64,000 bases of DNA from Fratercula arctica. Lineage: Eukaryota; Chordata; Aves; Charadriiformes; Alcidae. The stretch covers positions 1,054,001 through 1,118,000 of the forward strand of contig CANTUZ010000001.1 in NCBI GenBank assembly GCA_947846985.1, given 5' to 3'. Shown here in pieces: positions 25,701 to 37,700 of the stretch. Below the pieces are notes generated by a model, which saw nothing but the letters and a program-made list of their open reading frames with translations, did not search any database and was not told where the DNA came from. The position numbers and the translations under genes were made by a program. Numbering within the stretch: position 1 is the stretch's first letter; each line of letters opens with the position of its first letter.

Positions 25701-28700
25701 GACGTCAACCTTCACTTAAAGCACTTTGGAGCCAATAAAAATGACATTTTAACTCACCGGAAGGCTTTTTTTCTCTGTAGATGTACTGGAAGATGTACAT
25801 TGTTCAACCACGTACATTGAACAATGAATTATCTTCATTCTTAGATTAAAAAAATAATGAAATCAGATCCCAGCCTGGCAGCGAAACCTGTTATAACATA
25901 GTGCATCCAGTAGGAAGGAGGCCGGAGCCTCTGCTGCGGGATTCGATTACAGGCTCGGAGCTCAGATATTAGAATTCATCAAGTAGTTTTCCATTCAGGA
26001 ATCCAGATAATCGCAAACATCTGGAAGGCCACATGCCCCAGCCCGGTGAGAGAATTACTAGCATCGCATCATCTACCATAATACGCATTGACATTTCATT
26101 TAGGAGCTGGGGTTTTGTTGTTTTTTTTGTCTTTTTTTTTTTTTTTTTTTTTTTTAAATCATTGCAAGATGCTCAGCAACTTAACAGATTTTCTAGACAA
26201 CTGAACTTTATGTTCAGGGTCTTCAAGCCCATCATTAATTTTTTTCCTGCCTGATTTAATGATACGCCAATCGATAAAGCGACGACCACTGCTCAGATCC
26301 CAGACAGCCAAATGTATTTACCAGCAGGGAGTACTTTTTTTTTGTTGTTTTTAATTAAATAAAATCCTCTGATCAATGTTTAGAATGTTTATCCACATTT
26401 TAACCAAAGAAGATCCAGGACACGCGCTCCTACCTCCCAAGGAGTTTCTTGTGCGTCTATAGCTCTATTAGCACCAGCTTCAGTGTTTCTCGAGAGATAA
26501 ACTGGTGCTGGGCTGCAGCGGCGCCACCCAGACCCGGTCAGGAGAGCCCTGAGGAAGAGCTGGGGCTTCTTCTGTTTGGGGGTGTGGGTGTATTTTCATA
26601 GAATCACAGAATCATCGAGGTTGGAAGGGAGCTTTTAGATCATCGAGTCCAACCATCAACCAAACACTGACAAACCCACCACTACCCCATGTTCCTCAGC
26701 ACCACGTCTGCCCGGCTTTTAAATCCCTCCAGGGATGGCGACTCCACCACTGCCCTGGGCAGTCTTGTCCAACAGTTGATAACCCTTTCATTGTAAAAAA
26801 TAGAAAGGAAATTTTAAGGATTTTGGAATCCTTGGGGTTTTTTTTTTTAGGGTTTTAGGGCAGAAAGCTCAGCCGCTTCTGCAGACTATTCCTAGAATCA
26901 TAGAATTGTCCAGGTTGGAAGGGACCTTTCAGATCATCAAGTCCAACCATCAACCCACCACTCACAAACCCACCACTAACCCATGTCCCTCAGCACCACG
27001 TCTGCCCGGCTTTTAAATCCCTCCAGGGATGGCGACTCCACCACTGCCCTGGGCAGCCTGGTCCAATGCTTGACAACCCTTTCCGTGTAAAAAATAGAAA
27101 GGAAGTTTTAAGGATTTCGGAAACACCTTGGGGTGGGGTTTTTTTAGGGTTTTAGGGCAGAAAGCTCGGCTGCTTCCCCAGACTATTTTGTGTGAACAGA
27201 TTTTCCTGGCAGGTTTCTAACAGTTAGAGCCCATGAGCGAGTGGCGATGGCTCCTGCTCTTCTCCCTGCAGACCGCCGGCTCCGAGGGCAGCGTTCCCTG
27301 TGCAGAACCAAAGATTCCTCTGGGAAGGAGCCGTGACTCCAGATCACTCGTGGCTCGGCCAGCAGAACATCCCCGCCTGCGCCGGAATCTACCGGAGGAG
27401 CCCAGCTTTGTGCGTCCGCCCTATTTCACCTCCGGACAGCAGCTCCCAAAGCTTCAGCGCTTGGGAGAAAAAGAGAGAGAAAGAGCCCAAAGTGGGCTGC
27501 GGCGAGGAGTTGCTTCTCCCCCCGCCGCCCCCGGACAGATGTGCCTCCTATTCACCCCTCCGGTGGGGTTCTGGGTGACTGCCTCGGTGACACCGCGCTC
27601 CCAGCCGAGCCCAGAGGGCATGTTTGAGTTTGTGCTCAGCGCCGGCAGCGTGCCCAGCGCTCCTCCTGACAGCTGGAGGAAGAGGAAGCTGGAAACTTGA
27701 ACTTTTGCGACAACAATAGCTTCTGTTTCTCTCGGGCACTTCAACATCGCCCCCACCCCAGCCCCAATATGTCACTGTTTAACCACCGGGGCGGGGAACA
27801 CCCTCGGCTGTGCACTCCGCTTTGCAGAAGAGGGAGGGAAGAGAAACATCCAAACCCAACAATATCTCCCAACATGAAAGCACAATCCCCATTAGAGACC
27901 AGGGAAGGAATCTGCCTGCTTGGGAGAATGCGGCGAGCTGCTGAAAAGCCTTTGATCTTATAATCAGAGAAGGGTTTGGGTGGGAAGGGACCTTAAAGAC
28001 CATCCAGTGCCACCCTCTGCCATGAGCAGGGACACCTCCCACCAGCCCAGGTTGCTCAGGGCCCCGTCCAACCTGGCCTTGGACACCTCCAGGGATGGGG
28101 CATCTCCCACCTCTCTTGGCAACCTGCTCAGCGTCTCCCTCATGCAGAAGCTGTCCCGCACTCAGCCCCACTGCTGCCAGAGCGATAAACACCTCCGTTA
28201 ACGGGAATTAACTCCGTGATGGTTACCAGATGTATTGCAAACACAGAGAACTACCATGCGCATCCAGCCATGCCAGAGGAGTTGGTGTCTGCTTCCAGAG
28301 CGAGGGGTTTGGGCAGAGCCAAGGGTTTAAAGCTGTTTTGGAAAGAGGCATGGGATGTTCTGTCTCCTGTGGCCGGCCAGACGCCGACTGCAGAGAGTTT
28401 TGTCTTATGACTCAGTGTGCAAACACCAGCAGGAGGACAAAATACAAGAAGCAGCATGAAAAAAGGTCACCACAGAGGAAGCGTTAAAGCAAAACGCTGC
28501 TGTGAAACCAGTGAGAAACGGAGCAGCGACAGAAATCACTGCTTTATTTCCCATCTTTTCCTCCCCATTCCCTGCCACCCTGTTTGGGAAACCTGCTCCG
28601 CTCTGCGGTGCTGCCTGGAAAAGGGTGTCCCCTCCTGTTTCTGAGCTATAAAACACAGCCCACACAAACCTCCTCCGACATCTCAGAGCCGACATGAAGA

Positions 28701-31700
28701 AACCCGGGCTGCTGTATCTGCTCTGAGCCCCCGAGGCCACGCGCCAAATCAAACTCAATAACCAGTCAAAAACTTCCACTGCAACCGAGTACCGTATACC
28801 TTGCTCCGCACGCCAGGAGAAAAGATTAAAGGGGACGTTTAAAGGAAAAACATCTGTTTATCCTAAAAAACCCAGGTGCCCATTAACTCAGATACCTACC
28901 AACAAACACAGGCCCGGTGAGGGCGGCCAGACAGCATAATAAAAGGCACGTAGCAATGGAAATAAATGTAATTATAAATAATCTCCCAATTCTGTCACCA
29001 GCCCTCGCTCGCTGCCGCGGCTGAAGAGGTTTCACTGCTGTTTAGGATTGCCTGAGATCTCATCTCAATCTCCCCTCTTCCAGTGGAAAATGCTTCCCCC
29101 TTGTCCCATGGCTCCCCTCCCTCATCCAGAGTCCCTCCCCAGCCTTCCTGAAGCCCCTTTAGGATCAGGGAAGCTGGTAATGGATCAGGACCATCTTCCC
29201 CAGACTGGGCAGAGCGGGATGTTCCTGCCATCAGGATCAGGACCATTAATTAGGTGTAACCAGCCCAGGCTGAGACCTTAGAGCCCCTTCCAGTCCCTAA
29301 AGGTGAGATCTCAGTCAGAAATTCTTGGCTGTGAGGGGGGTGAGCCCCTGGCGCAGGTTGCCCAGAGAAGCTGTGGCTGCCCCATCCCTGGAGGGGTTCA
29401 AGGCCAGGTTGGACGGGGCTTGGAGCAACCTGGGCTGGTGGGAGGTGTCCCTGCCCAGGGCAGGGGGTGGCACTGGGTGGGCTTTAAGGTCCCTTCCCAC
29501 CCAAACCATTCTGTGATTCTATGAAATCCCACCTTGCTGCAGAAGGGAACTCTTGCTCTTGCTCACAGAACAAGAGAGAAGAGACAGACACAGCCTGGGA
29601 GGAGGCAACGCAGCGATGAGTCAGAGATGACAAGATGAGCAATGCTCGGCTGCCTGACCAAAAGGGAAAGATCACAGTTTGGGGCGATTGAGCTTGATTT
29701 AGCTCTTTCTGCAAGCCCTTCACCTAAAAATCAGCCTGGAGAGGGCAGAGCCAGCTGCAGGAGCCAGCACGGAGCTCCCTGCCCCACCACCACATCTGGC
29801 TGGATCCCTTGGAGAGCAGGGGAACGCCTGCTCATCTCCAGCTCTCATTAACACGCAGATTTGGGCTGCTGCCCGCTGTTATGAATGAGCCTGAGAACAG
29901 CCGTCCGACATCCGCACCGTGTTTCCATGAGTCACAGTCGCACAGTGCTGCCGAGAACGCTGCTCCATCATATTTATCTGGCAAGGAAACTCTGCCGTAA
30001 GCCTGCGCTTCTGTGGGCGGCTTATTAAGAAACAGAACTGGAACACAGAGAATCAATATTAATACTGAATATAAACACAAGGGGGATGGAGGCAGTAATT
30101 CTTTACGGCTCTGCTTCTTGCTTTCCCTCCACATGCGCAGAACAACCGAGGCTGAGGGAAATTAAACTATCCACATTAATTAGATGTTATCTTCTGTACT
30201 GGCTAACAGCGTGAAGGGCTTGAAGGGAATTGCTGCCTGGCCACACACTCCAAAGGGAATGGGTCCCAGAAATTAATGTGTTCCTTGAGCTCGATAAATT
30301 CGCCTGGTTTCTTGCATTTAACGAGTGGGTGAAGATGAGAAAACCCGTTTGGGAGCTGAGAGGAGACCGAGGGACGGGGAGAGCCTGTGGCTCTGGGGCT
30401 GGATACAGCCTTCGGACCTTCCTGCAAGAACCTGCGCATTATCTGGGGCTGCCGGGTCTGTCTGAAAGGCCTCTTCATCCTTTACCAAGGAAAACATTGC
30501 TGCTCGGAATAACGTGAAATTCCCCCGAACATAAGCCTCCCATTCATTTCCAATGTTCATAACTTTAGTCTTTCCTAGGCAGATTGAGAAATGTCTAGTT
30601 ACCGGCTGCGCTAATACTCATTATGTCTCATCGCTCTCCCTGTTCAGCAGTTCAACAGCAAAGAGGGACCCACAGAGAGCCTTTCAGAGCAACATGCTCC
30701 CTACAGGGGCTGTGAGTGCAGCTCAGCTGGTTTACAATCATAGAATTGTCCAGGTTGGAAGGGACCTTCCAGATCATCGAGACCAACCATCAGCCCAACA
30801 CTGACAAACCCACCACTAACCCATGTCCCTCAGCACCACGTTTGCCCGGCTTTCAGATCCCTCCAGGGATGGTGACTCCACCACTGCCCTGGGCAGCCTC
30901 TTACAATGCTGGACAACCCCTTTCCGTGAAGAAATTTTTCCTCGTATCCATCCTAAACCTCCCCTGGCACAACTTGAGGCTGTTTCCTTTTGTCCCATGA
31001 CCTGTTCCTTGGGAGAAGAGACTGATCCCCCTGGCTACACCCTCCTTTCAGGGAGCTGTAGAGAGCGAGAAGGTCTCCCCTCAGCCTCCTTTTCTCCAGG
31101 CTGAACACCCCCAGCTCCCTCAGCTGCTCCTCACAAGACTTGTGCTCCAGACCCCTCACCAGCTCCGTTGCCCTTCTCTGGACACACTCCAGCACCTCAA
31201 TGGCTTTCTTGTACGTGGAAGTGTCCCAGCCCAAACTCAGAGAGATGCCGGTGTTGTCCCAGCTTTGGGACAACTATGACACAGCTGTGACCAGCCAAGG
31301 CACAGCCAGACCTTGCCCAAGGATCCCCAGTACAAACCCTCCTTTCGGTCCCTTTCAGCCCGATTTTCCCCTGTGCCTGTGGTTCTTTGGGTTCCCAGAC
31401 AGAAGATCTGGACAGGCGGAGGACAGCTTGGCTTCCAAAATCGAAATGCTTTTAATTTTTCATAACTCTATCACTTATGTTCCACCTCCATTCACGTCCT
31501 GACGGCCGGAACAAAGCAGCGTGTTTGCCTGCAGCCTCGTGAAAGGTGAGCTCGTTAGAACAGCATAATCCGAGGAGCCTCATCCACTTCCTCACACGCA
31601 TGGAATCAGAATTATAGAATTCACAGAATTCTATCTGTACTCACAGCAGCACCCTGCTGCCTGTCGCTTCTCCGTGCAGCGTCCAGGAGCTCTGCAGCTG

Positions 31701-34700
31701 CTTGATGTCGTGCTCCTCTAACCATCACCACCACCCCATTTGCTGACCTTCCTACTCAACTGATGGGACTGACTTGAAACTAATTTGAGGAATATGAGGA
31801 TGAGACGTGACTACCCGGAAAGAGGCAGCAAGAAGACCCACACTGGAAGATATACAGTGCAAGATGGGGAGGCCGAGATCTTCTGGAAGGGTGACCTGCT
31901 GTGACAAACCATCCTCCAAAAAGCCACCATCTTCTCTGGTTGGTGAGCCTGGTGCTGCTCCTGCTCCTCCACCTCCCACATCACATACTCTGTGTATTTC
32001 CGAGGTGCCCACGTACAACGCCTCCTTACTTTCATTCCTACAGGAAAAATTGCTTCAATCTTCATTGCACCAGGTCATCATCACCCCTCAACAGGCAGCA
32101 GATTACGGCCACACATGCCTGGAGCCTCTACACCCCCCGTTCTTTGACTATCATTCATTTCAGGAACCAGCCAGTGGTTATCCCTGATGGCATTCAAATC
32201 CTCTACGGGGGCTCTCATTCTCCCTAGTTTTACACAAGGAAAGCCCTGACCCCATCATCCCACAGGTGCCCGTTAGGGTGATGAAGGGAGTCACTCTCTT
32301 CCAGGAGAGCACACAGGACTCTTGGGATAAGGACACAGAATTATCCTAAAAACTCCTCAATTCTCTGTTCACTGCACAGCCGCTGCTCCAAACTGCCTCC
32401 ATATACTCTGTTTTCCCTCTGCAGTTAAACACATTATGATTTAACTCATAAGCTCAAAAGCCTGGAGAAATGAAGGACATCAGCAACTGCTCCACAACAG
32501 GAGTGACGCCACGTCTCTGCTCGGCTTTCCTGGCACGGCCCCATGAGCCAGGCTGCGGAACAGCAGAGAACACGTGTCTTGAATGGCTCTGCGAAGCCTG
32601 AGCGAGACAGCACACAGGAGTTCAGCCCTTTGAGGCTTTTCACTGCCTTTAAGTTGTTAGACCAAGACATCAGGCCGTGGGAGGGAGTTCAAATAAGTCT
32701 AAAGCTGTATTAGAAAAGTCATAGAATCACATAATGGTTTGGATGGGAAGGGACCTTAAAAACCACCCAGTGCCACCCCCTGCCCTGGGCAGGGACACCT
32801 CCCACCACACCAGCTTGCTCCAAGCCCCGTCCAACCTGGCCTTGAACCCCTCCAGGGATGGGGCAGCCACAGCTTCTCTGGGCAACCTGCGCCAGGGGCT
32901 CACCCCCCTCACAGCCAAGAATTTCTGCCTCAGATCTCAGCTCAGTCTCCCCTCTTGCAGTGGAAAACCCTTCCCCCTCGTCCCATGGCTCCCCTCCCTC
33001 ATCCAGAGTCCCTCCCCAGCTTTCCTGGAGCCCCTTGAGGGACTGGAAGGGGCTGGAAGGTCTCCGCAGAGCCTTCTCTTCTCCAGGCCGAACCTCCCCA
33101 ACTCTCTCAGCCTGTCCTCACAGCAGAGGGGCTCCAGCCCCCGCAGCATCCCCGCAGGCCTCTATCACACCGGCCTCCCCTCTCCTAACTGGTGAGCTGT
33201 TTGGAGCAAGGGGGAGAACAGGCAGGGGACAGCACTGTCCGGGCAGGGGGAAAAGTGACAAACAGGTGGACGGCACTGCCCTCTCCTGGGTGCAGCCCAC
33301 CATGCTCAGCTGAATATCACACTCCTGCCCTGTTAAGGCTGAATTTGGGCTTTACCCCTTGCAGGTGGCAAGAGCAAGAGCCCTTAATGCAACCCTGTCT
33401 GTGCCTCCTCCCTCAGCTCTGCAGCCGCTGTGGAGTTCCCGGGCTGGATGTAAAGCAGAGACTGAAGCCACCTGCAGCAGGGAGAGAGTCAGAGAATGGT
33501 TTGGGCTGGAAAGGACTTTAAAAATCATCTAGTTCCACTCCCCTGACACTGGCAGGGACACTTTCCACCAGACTTTCCGACCCATCAGTAGTTTTCACCA
33601 TCCCATGCCTGGCAGCGAAGGCACAAGTCGGCAGGGAGCTCTGGCAGCTCCACAGGGAGAAGGTCTGTAAGGAAAGAGACACAAAAACAAAGGGAGAGGC
33701 CGCAGACGTGCAAGGGATAAAGCTCTTCCCCAATCAGGAGGGGCACAGAGCATCCCTCTGCCTGACTAGGCTCACAAATCACCCAGACATCCCTAAGCAG
33801 CAGCTTCCTGCAATTACAAGCAGCAGAACACATGTGCCAATTAGCCGCACACCAATATCCTCTTTGGCTCTTGATCGAGGCCAGATCTCAGCCCCGGGGC
33901 GCAGCAGGGCCAGGCTGCTTCCTCTGAGATCCCGGGGATGGGAAGGAGCATCCCCAGGCCGGGAGGGCTCCCCTCCGCTGCCGCAGGGACGGCAGCTCCC
34001 TGGATGCCTGCAATGGGGGGAGATCTCTGCCAGGGAGAAATCCAGGAGAGCAGCAATGGCTGCTCCCATCCTGTGCGAGCTGCCAGGCTACCCAAAAAAA
34101 AAAAAAAAAATCTTAATCCTGTACTGGTTGAAGGCAGCACTTGGGAGACCTCACCACCAGTAGGTTACTGGGAGACACTGGGCAGGACGGCCAAGCTTTG
34201 CTGGGTTCTCGGATGCTTCTCTTCACCCTATGTTCTCAAGAGGCTTGTTTCCCCCACATAGCTCCAGTTAAGTCCTTGGCACCGGCTGTAGATGAGGTCA
34301 GAGCTGGCCTGCCTGCAGACCTATTTCGTTAACGCAGCACCGCATTAACCGCTTGAGCCAATCCAAGTCCCTCCCCAGAGTGACAGCCACAGCAGGACCG
34401 GGTGGGCAGAGAGCAAACGTACCTCTCGGGGACTGCTCACAGGCTGGGCCTGAGAAACACGCTTGTTTTTAACACCCCAGGGAATTTAACGCCGCTATAC
34501 AGCTCCCGAACGATGGCACAGCACAACCCTGACAGAGGAAAGCACAGCCAATGGCAACAAAAGTGCTGGAGACCCTGGGACAGGAGCACAGGGACAGCTC
34601 TGGAGATGCTCCAGTCCCCAACAGGCATGTGCTTGGTCACCCCAACAGGTCAGGCAGACCTGAGCTCGCTCCTGCGCTCCTGGTGGGACACAAATGAGTC

Positions 34701-37700
34701 TCTGCGGCTTCTGGCCTGGAGGTGTTCATCTGCAGCACACTGCACTGCCTGGTCTCATGCTTTCACAGAATCCCAGACCAGCAGGGGTGAGAAGGGACCT
34801 CTGGAGACCATCCAGTTCAACCCCCTGCCAGAGCAGGGTCATCCAGAGCAGGTTGCACAGGAACGCGTCCAGGTGGGTTTGGAATGTCTCCAGAGATGGA
34901 GACTCCACCACCTCTCTGGGCAGCCTGTGCCAGGGCTCTGACACCCTCACAGGAAAGAAGTTCCTCCTCATGTTGAGATGGAACTTCCTATGGTCAAGTT
35001 TGTGCTCTCGTCCTGTCCCCGAGCACCACTGAGAAGAGTCTGGCCCCATCCTCTTGCCCCCCACCCTTTAGCTCTTGCTGAGCATTGATGAGATCCCCTC
35101 TCAGTCTGCTCTTCTCCAGGTGGAACAGCCCCAGGGCTCTCAGCCTTTCCTCAGCACAGAGATGCTCCAGCCTCTCTGCATCTCTGGAGCCTCAGCTGGA
35201 CTCTCTCCAGCAGCTCGCTGTCCTTCTGGAACTGGGGAGCCCAGAACTGGACCCAGTGCTCCAGCTGTGGCCTCCCCAGGGCAGAGCAGAGGGGGAGGAT
35301 GACCTCCCTCCACCTGCTGGCCACGCTCTTTGTCCTCTCCCAGCACACGGATCTGCCACCCACCTTCCAACTCACAGTTAACTGCACTCATTGTCCCTTC
35401 CAACCCACTCTGGATCCGAGACGGCGAGATGAGCACCCCAGGGGGTGTGGGAGCAGCCAGGTCCCACTGCTCCATCCCAGGAGCTGTGCCCTGGGATGTG
35501 AACCCAAACATGAACACATGCGGGTAACAGGGACAAGCCCACCCTTCCCCAAGCGCTGATAGAGCTTTCCTGCCTTCCCCCCGCCTCGACAGCACTGTCC
35601 TCTCACACCTCTCTCGAGCTGCCCACCTGTTGACTTCCGAAACGTTGTTGATCCTTGCAGCTTCCAGCAGAGCATCTTCTGAAAACAGAGAAAGAAGAGA
35701 AAGCAAGTTAGCAGCCAAACACAACACGCACATAACATCCCGGAGGTGGCACAGGCCACCACAGCAGAGAAGGCAGGGTCTGAGCTTATGGCTCTTCTCA
35801 AACACCACAGGTTAGGAAGGATCTATTCCTGTGAGCAGGTTTCTCCAAAATCCCTTCCTTGCTGACTTACCACAGCCCCCGTCTAAGGGTTCTGGGGAAG
35901 GCAGGACTGACGGCAGTTCTCAAAGTGTGGGCACAGGCAGAGAAATGGGGGTTCAGTGCAAGCTGGGTCCCCGGCCTGGCTGCACAAGTCCCTTCCTCAC
36001 CTCTCCTGGCCCAAAGGCAGGCGTTCGGGCAGCTGAAACTGTGGCTCCCTGCGTGTCGCAGCCCTGGGCAGCACCTCCACGGATGCAGCCAAGGTTGGGA
36101 ACTGCTCCTCCCTGGGAAACCAGTCTCTCCCAGCCTGCCAGAGATCACTCACCTCTGCAGAAAACTACCTTTGCTTACAAGTGCCAGTCTCTGGCTCTCA
36201 AGGTGCCACCGGCAAAAGGCTGGAGAGGAGGGGACAGGTCCTGCTGGGGCACCCAGGGCTGGGGACGAGCCGGCAGCGGTGCCAGCAAGGAACCAACTGT
36301 GTCAACAACTGGAGAAACAATGACTTCTCCTGTGTTTGCAAGGCAAACCCGGCAAATAGCGAGGTCTGGGGTGCAGGAGGCATGACAGGCAGCTGGCACT
36401 GTCACCCCAGATGGTGACAGCCTTGGCCAGAGGTTTCCAGATGCCACCACATGGCCAGTCAGTTCCTACCACAGGCTCAGAATGACACCTCCTGGCTAGA
36501 GAGGGGAAGGACAGCACCCCAGCTCTGCTGGGGCAGGAGGTTTTCAAAACCAGTGCAGCAAGCAAGGCTCTACTGGGGTGTCTGGGGACAACTTGGGCAT
36601 GTGGGGACAATTCTCCCTAATTCTTACCAGCCTTCAAACGCTTCCTGCTCTCTCCCCAACATTTTGTGCCTCCTTTCTCCGAGTCATTTGTGCCCATGGC
36701 TTGGCCTTCTGCCTCACACCTTTAACCTGGCTTCCCGGAGTGCAGCCACAGCAGCCAGGGCTGTGTCCTGTGTCCCTGTCCCCTGCTCCAGGGTCCCTGT
36801 CTCAGGGCACGGACACGCAGCCACAAGCGGCAGCGATCACGGCTCACCCCAGCAGCCAGCTTTCTGCAAAGGTTCAAATTGCACCACAAACCCCAGCATT
36901 TCCTGCGCTGCCCCAAAAGGAAGGGCAGCCAGCATGCTGCAGGGAGATATTTTGGCTGATGGATGTTTGCTGCATCCAAACAAAGAGCTTTCCAGCACAA
37001 ATTGCTTGTGGTCCTACTAGGAAAGCTGAGATCCGTGGGCACTGTGCTGTCTCAAGGACAATTCACCGGGTGAAGCATGGCAGAGGGGAGCAGCGGATCA
37101 TTTTTGTGTCCCCCCCCGAGGGGATGACAGCTGCTCACTGGCCCCAGAACGGCAGCAGAGCACCGGCAGCATGGGCCACACTGCCCAAGACATGGGGTGA
37201 ACCCCAGGCAGCTGGGGCCAAATGACCACTGGTGTCAGAGTTAGTGAGCATTCAGCCACCACAGCCTGGACTCTGGGCCAGCACAGCATCCTCCTCCCAG
37301 TCACTGAATGGTTTGGGTGGGAAGGGACCTTAAAGGCCACCCAGTGCCACCCCCTGCCCTGAGCAGGGTCACCTCCCACCAGACCAGCTTGCTCCAAGCC
37401 CCATCCAACCTGGCCTTGAACCCCTCCAGGGATGGGGCAGCCACAGCTTCTCTGGGCAACCTGCGCCAGGGGCTCACCCCCCTCACAGCCAAGAATTTCT
37501 GCCTCAGATCTCAGCTCAGTCTCCCCTCTTGCAGTGGAAAACCCTTCCCCCTCGTCCCATGGCTCCCCTCCCTCATCCAGAGTCCCTCCCCCAGCTTTCC
37601 TGGAGCCCCTTGAGGGACTGGAAGAGGCTCCAAGGTCTATAATTACACACGACTCGCCCTAACGATGATGTAACCTCCTGGTAACTGCCCTGGCAGCCCA

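Larger units (their letters stand above)
26598..27187. repeat. Diverged 294-bp tandem duplication including a CR1
   Basis: Both copies continue past the CR1 into the same flank, AATAGAAAGGAA-TTTTAAGGATTT and AGGGTTTTAGGGCAGAAAGC, ending GCAGACTATTC or CCAGACTATTT. The shared non-CR1 flank shows a local duplication rather than two independent insertions. Confidence 0.85.
21953..35626 (-). other. CLPB intron 3, 13.7 kb
   Basis: Single-copy parts (21953-22723, 23031-23195, 23678-24186, 24588-26597, 27188-27961, 28158-29051, 29524-30735, 31217-32718, 33163-33487, 33591-34764, 35334-35626) hold no exon that I can recognise. There is a T-tract of roughly 30 bases at 26128-26156 and an A15 run at 34096. 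Confidence 0.7.

Noticed and set aside
26128..26260. T-tract of roughly 30 bases as the tail of a processed pseudogene on the minus strand
   Set aside because: The adjoining sequence shows no AATAAA, no coding remnant and no target duplication; a simple T-tract is enough.
27233..27700. A 155-residue plus-strand frame opening [20 protein letters not shown], looking like a signal peptide
   Set aside because: It is isolated, with no known domain and no homolog that I recognise; it lies inside CLPB intron 3 on the other strand.
30203..30560. Short minus-strand frames near 30.2-30.6 kb as extra CLPB exons
   Set aside because: They do not match CLPB, and exons 3 and 4 already join in phase without them.
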